Source: Hymenolepis diminuta (lineage: Eukaryota; Platyhelminthes; Cestoda; Cyclophyllidea; Hymenolepididae). From it: a stretch of DNA of 64,000 nucleotides. The notes beneath the pieces are model-generated. The model saw only the letters and a program-made list of their open reading frames with translations. It did not search any database and had not been told where the DNA came from. The stretch is taken from contig CAADRB010000011.1 of NCBI GenBank assembly GCA_900708905.1, positions 2,494,452 to 2,558,451 of the forward strand, read 5' to 3'. This document shows positions 41,601 through 53,600 of the stretch, in pieces (within the stretch, counting starts at the first letter, position 1; each line of letters opens with the position of its first letter). A program made the translations under genes and the position numbers.

Positions 41601-44600
41601 TAATGATAGTGGGCGACTTAGAGGCAGCCCGCGTGAATTATTTATCCCGAAGCAAAATACAAACTAAAGAAAACTAATTTCAAATCTCTGCCTCTTTTTA
41701 GGTTGGTGATGATCTTCAAGTGGACCTGCTTATGTGTCAACTGATCAAGATCTGTGATCGTATTTGGCTAAATAATGCTCTTGATCTCTGTATTCCTCAC
41801 TTCTGCGTTATGCCACAGGATCCGAAATGCGGGTTAATCGAATTAGTCACGAAATCTCTAACTCTGCGAGAGGTCAATCTAGCCATCGGCAAAACTCCTG
41901 GTCTTCTAGCATGGTTGGAAAAAATGAACGATGCTACTTATTTCAAAAGAGTGGGTTTTTTTATTTACTATTAGTAGTATTTGAAGGTATAGTAAAATCA
42001 TCTTTGATTTATTTCTTATTTCTAGGCTCTTCAAAATTTCCTACATTCAACTGTTGCTGGTTCCGTGCTGACATATGTCCTCGGGATTGGTGATCGTCAC
42101 AATGATAACATTATGATGCGGACAAATGGTCAGAGCTTTCATATTGATTTCTCCAAGGTCTTTGGTAACTTCCAAAAGTTTCTCGGTATTAATCGGTAAG
42201 TCTTTAACTCTCTTGTTTCGAGTTATTCACTCCGTAAATATAAAATCGTCTAGCTCAAACAAATTGCTTTTAGTTACTTTCACCATTTCCATACATAGCG
42301 TTCTCTAAAATGGTAAAGTTGTATATAAGTATTATTAATAATGGCCAACCGCACTATATAAGTCTCATTAATATAGGGTGCGAGGGGTGGTAGGATTCGA
42401 GTTTCTCAACAGGAAGATTTAAAGATGTTACCAAAGATGAGTGTTTAAAGTACCTTTTCTAAATGGACTTTCGAGTTACTCAACTTACGCGACATCTAAG
42501 TTAGAAGTCAATAAGTTGATGTTCATTGGCGCATATTCATTAATGTGAATGGTTAACCGCATCTGTTTACACTTTTAGCGGTAGTAATCGATATTGTTGT
42601 CTGATTGGCATACCGATTAAATCGGTGACTTTATTGGTATCTTAATTGATTGTTTTAGCCATGCCTTTATGCGTGCTTTCTTTCTACTTGACGCGAGAAT
42701 TTTCGTAACATCTCAAAGGCGAAGTATTTTTGTTGAGGCATATCCTTAGGATTTCCCAGAGGAATCCGCTGAGCTCGCTTTCCCCATGCCATGGCTAGAA
42801 CGTTAGTTAAACTCTAGGGGAGCCTATTTTTCTATTGTGCCCATCATAGAGTGAACCCATGAAGATCTGGATAAGCCTTTTTTTACTTTGGTTGATTTTG
42901 GTCTGTTGCTGTGGCAAAAGTACTAATTTGACCTTTTGAAACCTGTTATTTCCAACAGGTAGTCATTCTATTTCTGTATCTCCTCCAGCATACATCCGTT
43001 GAGTTTTACCCATCATCTACATATCATACTTACTATGAATCTGCACGAGTTGATTTAACGGTTCTTTTGCAGCACTAAATCAACTGCCTATCATACATAG
43101 GTCATCAGGATGCTCAGCTTCAATTAGAGATGGTTTAAATCAGAATGGTTCTCTTCTATAATTAGTTGAAAGGTAAGTTTGACTGAATTTTGTTGGACTC
43201 CTGAGTGCATTAAAAATGGTGTTAAGCCTTGAGGTTTGCCCACTGGTGTTGAGAGTAAGCCTTTGACAGTGTGCACAATTGTCCAGAAACGCTATTATTA
43301 TTATTCTTTGTATTATTGTCTATATAAGTGGGTTGTCAGAGGTCTTCTTCAGGTCCACAAAAATCAAACCAAAAAGACTTTTTGGATCCATGACATTGTA
43401 GATAAATGTTCAGACACCTAATATTGCTTGATTAATTAACATTTCTTTATCGAAGGTATGATCCCACTCTGTTATCGATTGCTGATGCATAAAGCTTACC
43501 ACTTGTATCCAGGAGAAACATTCCTCTTTACCAATTCGTGCCATTCATACTGTCCTTACCCTTATACGGCAAGATCACTTCTGAGTCTATTCATTCATGC
43601 GGGACTGATTGAACATCTTGTCAACAATCGTTACAGACTTAAGCAAATAAATTTCCGACTTTCTCGCTCTTTAATGTTAAGACTTCGGATGCTAATGAAA
43701 TAACTCCCAAACTCTACGAATTGAAGAGTTGCTTTGCTAGCTGTAGCTCTTCCGCAATCAGATCCGACTCAACGCAATAGTGCTAGGTCCGGTTAATGTC
43801 TCTATAGATGTACTGTCACATATATGTGTAAGACTTAAACATGTTCGCCTATTTAACCCGTTTACTTTTTTCCGCAGAGATCGATCACCATTCATACTAA
43901 CACCCGACATGGTGGAAGTTATTAAAGCTGGTGAACCGACATCGGCCTGCAAACCCTCTGGAAAGGACAAGCTAGCAGAATTTCCCTCTTTCGTGCATCA
44001 CTGCTGTGAATCTTACAACTGTCTTCGCAAACATGCCCTCTCTATCATCGGTCTTCTAGAGATGGTATATTGAATTTGACTAACCTATTTTTGTTGTCAT
44101 TGGGATTGATTTATAGAATTTGTGAAGGAGTCAGTCGCCTAGATTCAGAGACTCTCTATTCAGTAATGTAGGTAGTCTGATTTCTTTTGCTAGGATGTCG
44201 GTCAGATTATAGTCACTCCAAGACGCTTTATTGATGGGCGACTTGGTGGCTACTTATGAGATTTAATTTAATCATCTCGAGAAAGGCAAGAGATCTGCAA
44301 CTTCGTCTGTATCTTGTACGCATACAATTACTCTGCTAATCCTAATTGTTACACCGGGGTGCACAAAACCAGCCAATCCCTCTCAGTTTACTTTATTCAC
44401 ATCTTGCTTACAACTACACGGCCACAGGTACTTTTTAGCCGTTTGCCCTCCTATTTCCTATTTTCTCCTCCTACTACCCTCTCTTCTCCGCTCTCGTTCA
44501 TGTACGATTGTTCAACACACTGAGTTGTATTGCAACTTGTTAGCTAGTTTTTATAAGGGGAGGCCTCTAAGCTTAATTTGGTCGAACTCTAGAACCAGCT

Positions 44601-47600
44601 CTACTGTGGGGGATTCTACTTTGTTGGGGACTACTTCCTTTTGATGACCTCAGGTCTGCACGGTTTTCTAGTGTAAAGTATTGGGAACCACGTATAAAAC
44701 TCCGAAAAGAACACGTCTGCTCTCTTTCATATAGTTTCATATTGAACCAATTACATTTAATTAAATGTTTAAATTAAACACATTTGAGGGCTGGGAAAGG
44801 TCAATCATCTTCATGTCGCCATGTCTCAAAGGGCATTTATCATGTGGTCTGATGGTGATAGTCCAGATCCCACAATCATCCTTCCTTAATTGAGACATTG
44901 TGGACTGTCGGAGGCCAGCATTTTTAAACCATCCACAAACTAGGCTTATCTGTATGACAAGGAAAAGTTGTTAATTAATGGGTTTGTCGACTCATTTTCA
45001 TCACTTTCGACATTTTGTGTCTTTTTAATCGTAACATTCTTTTTCTGTACTTTGTCACTATTCTACTGAATTCCAATTGGAAACCTCTTTTTCGTTCCTT
45101 CTTTGAGTTGATTTTTGGTTCACCAAATCCACTAACAACGGAGAAATGATAACATTATTTCACCACCTCAGCAGGATCTCTCCACAATTTTTTTCCCTGA
45201 GGTGGCTGTGATATACTTTCATTTGTCAGGTCCTATTCTCTTCGTTTCCCGCCTAACTATGAGTTGAAGGCCTTAAACGCAATTAGTTCGCTTTTTTTAT
45301 ATGATTTTTCATAGATTAGGTCTTTGCACATTTGTGTCTACATACTGATTTTGGTGAATCAAGAAACCTTTACTGTGTATAACCCCTTCAGGCAGTGGCT
45401 AATTATCTTCCGATGGACAGTGTCTTTACCGACCAAACGGTTCCGTCATCTGATAGTATTGTGTTGTAGTATAATTTAGGTAGCAATTAAGCACTTAATA
45501 GGTTCATTATTAGTAGGTAAACACGGTAGCAATGGTAGTCAAACCAAAAATAAAATGTATTAGGAGTAGGAGAAAAAAGCCGTGATATAATAAATTGAGA
45601 CAAATTAAGTTTCATTCAAAATCCAGATCTCACTGCGTCGCATTGGGAACTATGTACACTACCCTAGAACACCTCAAAGGGAATATGTCCGGTGTAGTTC
45701 ACATAGTTTACATCAATGATTACAGGAACATATTTAAGAACAGTAAATTTGACTAAAGGGAAGGGGAGAGAGAAAATTATAATCGAGTTGTTATGCCTGA
45801 AATGGAGTCTGTCATATGATTCGATACTGATAACTTGGATACCACAGCTTGAATCAAGACATTCACGTGACACAACGTTTGTGGATGTTAAGACAAGTCT
45901 CACTAAGTCAGAGAATTGGTAACGTCTTGGTTGACTAGTAACCTTCACGCTTGTTATGTTTTTCTTCTAGGCCTGGCAAATGCAACTTCCGGGATTGGAG
46001 AGGCGCCAAATACAACACGTCTACGGAATGTTGAGACAAAATATCTCAGAAAAAGAAGCTGAGACATACTTCAAGGCGTAAATATTGTATCTTTTTTGTG
46101 CCACTATATTTCGATTTCACAAAACGGAAAAATTATCACACTTAATGGTGTAAAATAATTTAAACACAAATAGTCTAAAAAGAGGTGAAGTTGGGAGTGA
46201 GTGTAGAAATTAGGGTTAAAATTTGATGCATTGAGAGAATCTTCATGTAATTCGATATTCGGATTTAGGTTTTACACCTTTAACTTAACTTGTTTTGTAC
46301 TAAATTATTTCTGAAAATCGATTTTTTTGCATTGATCCATCAGCTGATCCCAGATTGATCTCAAGTCTGCGATATTCGGAGCCTATTGACAAGTTGAATT
46401 AATTGAATATTTGGCCATACCATTCTACAAGCAAGAGCAGGCGGATGAGACCAGCGATGAAGTGTTGAATATGGAAGAGCTCACTAGCTGTCTTGACCGC
46501 TTAAAACATAATAATTTTTTTATTGATTTTCAGTCATTAGCAGCACATGACTTTGGAGACGAATAAGTCAATAAATTATTCTAACTACATGTGGAATATG
46601 TACACTTCTGGGTATAGCGTGAACAACTAGAAGTATCCTGGTTTAACTTTTCAAATATAAATTAATCGCGTGAGGACGCATAATGGTTCCCTAGTCGAGT
46701 GTTTGCCTCACGATTTCTAAAATCAATGCGTGGGTTTTTACAGGCAAAATCGCTGAATTATCACGAAATAGACGAAAAAGCCGATATCCTGCAACCGCGA
46801 TTTCGCCCCTGTGAAGTGTAAAATGCGGCGATTGCACTCAGTTTAGGCGAGCATAAAAAGATAGAAATAATTTCCCATCAAAACGATTTTAATTCATGTG
46901 CTGTTCGAAAATTAATTTTTAGATACATTTAAGGGAATTCTTTAAGATTAATTAGCTTGTTTGACACTTAGCAGAGGTAAGATGATAAAAGCTATTGTCA
47001 TTTTATGTTTTTCCTTCCTCTAACTAACAGGCTGATTCTGAATAGTATGGAGTCACGTACGTCGCGAAGGGTGAATGAGATACACGAATTTATGCAAAAG
47101 ACCAAAAAACAACCGGGGAGAAGGGGTATAACGCATAATGAAGATGGTTATACGGCTCAAAGTGCCTATGCCTATTTACCCTCCAGTAAACAATCTGCTA
47201 ACATACGAGGTGAAATGTAAGTATTGGTGTGTATATTGGTTTTGATGCAACTGGCTATTTTTGCAGTCCTGTTGAAGAAGGGTAAGCAACTACGTGTTAC
47301 CTTCGTGACTGTAAAGGTCTTGTTGAACTGTCATTCTTTTAACTACTTCAATCTTCGTCACTGAACAAAATAGAGGGGAGAGAGGGAAGGAAGGATCACT
47401 AATTAAAGAGGTTTTTGGGTAGTAACAGGAACTTTCAGAGGATTGGCAATAGGTTTACTTGACTACGAGAGCGGATACAGTGGGATATGTCTGCGTTTTC
47501 AAATGAGTATATGTAATTGAGGATCGAAATCAACCTAGTTGAGTCAGGTCAGACTGACTCAGTGAATCGACAGCTTCTAGTGTTCTGTATTGGTGCAAGT

Positions 47601-50600
47601 CACGTTACTTAATCGTCCAGGTCTTGGGGACACAAGGAGATGCCGAGTCACAGTGGAGAGTATTTAACATGAATTATCGCATTGTCAGTTGAAAAATGGC
47701 AATTTCCAGTTAGAACTCTATTTCGCGAATAATTATTATGAAAACAAACAACTTTTAGTAGTTTTTTTTTCGGGATTAGTAAATATTAAAAAAGATCTCA
47801 TCTGGTGTCATTTACCAGAGCTTGTATTTCATCTTTTGGAATTTGTTTGGAAAATTTAACTAAATGCATTTCTTATATAATTCTTTGCCTGTATTTTGTA
47901 CCAAAATAGTAAGCCTGCTTGTTGGTTGATCGTTTGCAGACTGTTGGTGATCATTTGTGCCATTTCCTTTTCATCTCACATTTTTCGCTGGGACTAGTGC
48001 TTACGGTTACTGTTAGTAGCGCGGAACTTATGATAGGATTCAATGTCCCCAATACACCAATCTTATTGTATTGTGTCTTAAGGTCGCTTGAGTCACTGAT
48101 TGATTTTAATGTAGGCATGACAATAAGACTTTACCGATTAATATTGATTCCGATTGTCGGTAAGCTGTCTAAAACAAAAACATAGACCCCCTAGTAACAA
48201 TCGCTCATTTCCCATTCGTGAAAAAGTTAGCATATAAAATGCCTACGCTTCGCATTGGTTAACGTACTTGTCTGATAGTATAAATGTTACAGGTTCGACG
48301 CCCATCGATGCACCCCTATTAAGGGGAGTGGCCAATACACTGTTAGAAGGAATGACAGATTTCGAGTTCTCGCTGGGATGTGTCCAAGATCCTACCAAAC
48401 GCTTTACCAAATGAATCTGGGAGCTGCTATTATAAGCTTTAAGGTTACTTAGGTCGCTTCGTAAGATATAAAGAGTAAAAGGGGCTAGTTGTGGTTTACT
48501 TGAGTGTAGTAGCAACTACCCGTCGAATGAATAAATTTCCAAACAGCACTCTGGGAGGGACCTTATTTATATCCTAGAACCGTGGTGGTAATGGTTCACA
48601 GTAATAGGGGAAAGAAATTGTGTGCGATCAAAACACTTGAGATACATTTGTCTCGTGAGTGTTCTTGGCGTCCAAATCTAATTAATGGAGGAGATAAGAA
48701 TGACTAAAAGCGTAAAAACAGGCATAAAAGTCGTTTTTAGCAATTAAACATATTTTAGGAGTGTAATTGCGTTAAAATGAAGTAAGATATTAATCGTAGA
48801 CGAAATTTAGAGGGCTAGAGAAAACTAGAACTGGAGAAAACTAGAGAACTACTACATGCTTGTCTTTTTTCCGGTAGTGAACACTTTGTATCTGTTAGGA
48901 AGCACTCAAGAGAAACCCTCGTGCACCAGATTATCGGTTATTGGATTTCTCCACTAGCATCTAGATATGTGAAACCACCAGTGAAGAAGTTATCGCTACA
49001 ATTATAAGCTAACCAGGTAGGCGGGGTTTTTTCTTTAGGGAACCTGAAGAATGATTAATCGAATTAGGAGTGGAATGCCAAATCTGTTTGCCTTTTTTCT
49101 CATTAATCTTTTGCACTGTAACAATATACAGGAAATATAAATAATTCACATCTTAGCGTTTTTTCTTCAATATGTTTTCGAGTTTGTAGTTAGCTGGTTA
49201 GTAAAATTTTTATGACAGTTTTTTGTAAAGTTTGCTAATTATTTATTAACTAAATCTAATATGTGATTCTAAGGTCACGCTTTTTAGTACATGGTTATTT
49301 CAGCAACCGATCCTTTCACTTGTGACTCTGCTAACCTATGAAAATGTTCTATTAAAACTAGCAGATAGACAACCAACTCTTCCAAGTACCAACAATGTGA
49401 TATAAAGATCTAGTTGACACTGTAATAACTTTTTTTTAAAAAGACTGAAAGAAAAAAAGATTTTTCAAAGAGCTGAGGACAGTTAAGTAGCTCTGCTCTT
49501 AACTCGATCGAGTTAGAACAATAATCTTCCAATTACAAAACGACTGATTTGCCTAACAACAACCTTTTCTAGATGAGAAGATGAAGAGATAAGTATAAAC
49601 AGCAATAAGAAATCGTCGACATACGAACATGACAGAATTAGAAGTTAGTAATTGTGTAGGTACTACAACTTCCTTATTCATTGGAGCACATTCCTTGATT
49701 GAAATAGTCTACTGCTCTGATTAATACTCATCAAAAGTAAGTTTGAAGAATATAAGTTTATCATCGATTCTACTCCTCCGCTCTTGATGATTGTTGGAAA
49801 ATTCTAACATTGTATGATTGGTTGCTTCTGATTTTTATAATTGCCTTGATTTAGTCTGTCGTACCTTGTTTTTACTGGCTGGAGAGAGGATAAACCAATC
49901 AATGATAATAGTCCACAGTAATACAAAATTTACAACTTTTAAGTGTGGAAGCAACTTAAATTAGTTAACAGGAAGTTCAATGAATAATAAAGAGGGGATA
50001 AACTTCAGGGGGTCATTTGAATTTTGGAATCAGGCAATACAACGTTTGCTAAATGTGTTACCCATTTTCACATTTCATGATTCGTCCCTGAATTGCAGCA
50101 AATCCTTGTCTACGATGTTCAGCGCTTTATTGATCACTTCTTTTGGTCAAGAAATGTCGGTCTTGCCACTGGAACTCATTTCTTCTTTCAAAGGTAGAGA
50201 AGGCAAAATATCTTAAAATTTTAGCCATCTCACTTCTGCTACGTTAAAAAGTAAGCGGTTAAATATCATTTAAGTTAACAGAGTCCTGCAAGCTGTATTT
50301 TCTCAATATGAATCGTGATTCATGTATTAAATGTGATTTAATATGATTGGACGGTTGAAGGATCAATTCGTTACGTATACCAAAAATTTTTATCAAATTG
50401 TACCAAATAGTGAAGGCTAGGTATAAATAAGTCGTGATATTAAGTAGAAGCATTAGGTACAAATCTAGTTTTATGTAAGTCCATCTATTCTATTAATCAT
50501 TTTCATTTTCTTTAGTGGACTGGCCAGCATCTCCATTACTGACTCGACCATTTCAAGAAGTGGCCATTATGTTAAGGTAAGTATATTACTCACTCTTTTT

Positions 50601-53600
50601 CCACTTCCAGCTTCTTTCTGTATTTTTTCTTAAATGAATTTTATTTATTCAGGATAAATATGCCTTTTGGAGTGTAAGTATATGTTTAGTCGAGTCAGGG
50701 TACCTTTTGTTATGCTCTTTGTGCTGTGATTGGCCCAATTTATGCGATCGTACTACTGAGTATATGTGATTAATTTTAAATGGGTATTGAATTTGTTGTC
50801 TACTCATTTTATTTAAGCAGAGATGTAACTTCTTATTTTCCTTTTTATACGCACCCACATTAGCCTGCATTCAAGTTCGAAATCTTACCGGTAGTGAATG
50901 TTGGTTGCGGCGATGATGAGAACGTGGAACGAAGGAGCTATACAATCACGAGAGATGTACACGATCTGCAACGCATGGTTTGGCGGATTCGGGATGCCAA
51001 TTCTCATTGTTTAAGGTCGGAAAAGGTACTTCGACTTTTGTCGGAATTGGACGACCAAGTTAAGAACTGTGCCATTCCTACTTCACCATCACCCGAACTT
51101 CTAGATGAATTAAAGGCTTCTCTCGTTGATTTTATACAGTTCTACGCAAAGGTTAGTTGCAATGTATTATTTACAAATCACAAAGATGGGTGTTGGTAGC
51201 AATTATAATAATATATGGGTCCGGTTATTAATACGGATAGTATTCAATGTACTAATCAGACAAGAGGATGTATAGCAACAGCGGAGGAAAATAGTTTTGG
51301 GAAAAAGTAGTGTGATTTGGTCCTTCGGATTCGGAATGATTACTTTCTTCTCACCCCCAAGAATACATGCTGCTGTTTTTCTGAAAGGATTCATTGAATG
51401 AATCACACTGAACTCGATGTCATTTTGATGTGTTGCGTTTTAACCATCCTTGTCTTTTATAAGACTTGAAGCATCCGGAAATTTGGCACTGGAAGTCCCG
51501 TCGATAGTGTAGGTGCACTGCTCTCTTTTCTGTGAGGATTCAGACACAGTTGGCAGCCTTGCACTTCACCGTTTTCGCCCGAATTCCCTTAAGATTGGGA
51601 TTTACATCCTTAGAGGCAGAAACTGACGTTGTTGACTGTTTTAGCCATCACGGCCCCGTCAAACCCAAGATTTCTTTACCATGTTGGTTGAGTTTATTTT
51701 AGTCATGACTTTGCGCATGCTTTCTTTTACTTCTCCTTGGAATTCTAATTATGATCCTTTTTCGCTTCTATGCAGGATAAAACATTGGTAACATTTTGGA
51801 CTCAAACGATGAAAGATATGGGATCGGAATCAGCAAGTGGATCTGCACCCGGTATGCATCAAGTCACAGAATATGTAAACAAAATTCTTTTCCTATTAAG
51901 ATCTTTTTTTCTATTTTTTAATTAGTTTTTGATGCCGAAGGAAGTGACGATGATGATGCTATTAATGATGATATATTTACGAGAAATGCTGAATATTCTC
52001 TTGTTCAAGAGGACTCGACAGTCCCCGATTGTCCAGCTGTTAAATTAACTCTACAATTAAGTGCTTCTTGTGAGCGCCTTAATGTAACTGTTGATCAGGG
52101 CCATGATTGGGTAGGTTTTATTGCTTATTTGGTCCGTCTTTACTTAAAATTTCGTTTTGCACGAAAATTACAAAGCTAAATCGAGCAAAGTTGTAGTGGC
52201 TTAAGTGCTAATTTTGGTTCGGAACCGGTAGGCTGATTAGCTTGAGGTTAGTAGGCAATCATTTGATAATTTACTTTCTGCGAGATGTGAGCCGCCCATT
52301 ATAAACAATTTTTGTCTACTTTAATTAAGCAATGAGATTTATCGCTTATAGTGTCAAAGGGAAAATGAACGTATAAAAATCATCACGTGTTTTTCCTTAA
52401 CGATTTTAACATTTAATTTTGTGTTTTTCTAACCTTTCTAATTGAGAATAACTATTTACTACAAAATCGTTCATTTGAACTAATGAATGACCTTTGTGGG
52501 AATTAATATGCAAAGTTCCGGAATCTTAAATTTATCTCTCCTTCTCTACTACTATTTTGCAGATTGTAATAACGTTATATGAAATCGTTATCGAACGAAT
52601 AGATGGAATAAGTCAAGTCGCTCATGCCGCTAGACCAGTACGAAGGCGGCTGGGATACCACTCCACTTTATTGATAAGTAAATTAGGTTTATATAAAAAA
52701 CATTTCCTTACGTCAGTCATGTCTCAGCGTGATAGTTAGCATTTGTTTAGGTATCTATGTCCGAACACACACACAGCTGGACCGCCTGTGGACACTAAAG
52801 TCGAGGTCTTATCGCCAGATATTGATAGACATCTGCTGTCTAGATCATGGATATTTTGGAATTGTTAGCTGGGGTTACATTGAAATTTGAAATGCTCTAA
52901 AAGTGTACAGTACTTATATTCTTGGAAATTTTTGGCTATCAAAATACAATCTTCTTGAAATCAAGATATTACCACAGAAATAATCCCCTTGCATTGAGCT
53001 TCAATACCATTTTTTAAATTTAATTTGGGCATCAGAATGTTTAAATGAGTATATTTGCCTGCAGTTTTCAAACTATAGTTTTTAGAGTTATTTAAAACTT
53101 TGAATAATTTATGGGAGGCTAGAATTGAGAATAGAAATGTGCGTGCTTCAGGACCGCAAATTTATATATAGGAATAGTGTCAATGAATGTAAAACTACAA
53201 AGAGTATGAAGAAGAGCTCAGAATTAGTAACGATTGTACTTTCATGAGACATATCAGAAAGAGAGGATTACAGAAGCAGAAGATGTACTGAGTTGGTTGA
53301 GGAACCCCGTAGGAGCTGATCGGCAAGAGAGAGAGCCATTAAATGTCTAATAGAAACAGGAAACGTTGGAAAGAAGATTAAATTTATGTAAATATGGGTA
53401 AATTTATGGGTTGAAAAAGAGAAAAGTAGTGTAGGTGGATAATCGTTCAAGTCTAGTTTAAAGGAGTTTTGATATACATGTGACGTATGCATGGTGTTAA
53501 GATCTTGCTAATTTGATAACCAGTTTGACAATAGTCAAGCTGTTTAAAAATATTAACTCAGATCCTAAAAACAGTCCGTCGTAAATAATTGATGCAGTTT

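Larger units (their letters stand above)
38609..41701. other. PIK3C2 intron 18, about 3.1 kb, inside the kinase domain
   Basis: Splits the kinase domain immediately after the ATP-binding lysine. It contains a family A SINE (38700-38900) and a family B repeat (39720-40010). I see no further exon, since the flanking exons join in phase 0 with GDDL following directly. Confidence 0.5.

Noticed and set aside
52563..52637. Possible extra PI3K exon (IVITLYEIVIERIDG...) bounded by TTTTGCAG and a GTACGA donor, 75 nt and in phase
   Set aside because: The C-terminal C2 domain aligns continuously without it. A longer version ending at 52677 would shift the frame. It could be an alternative exon, but I have no evidence for use.
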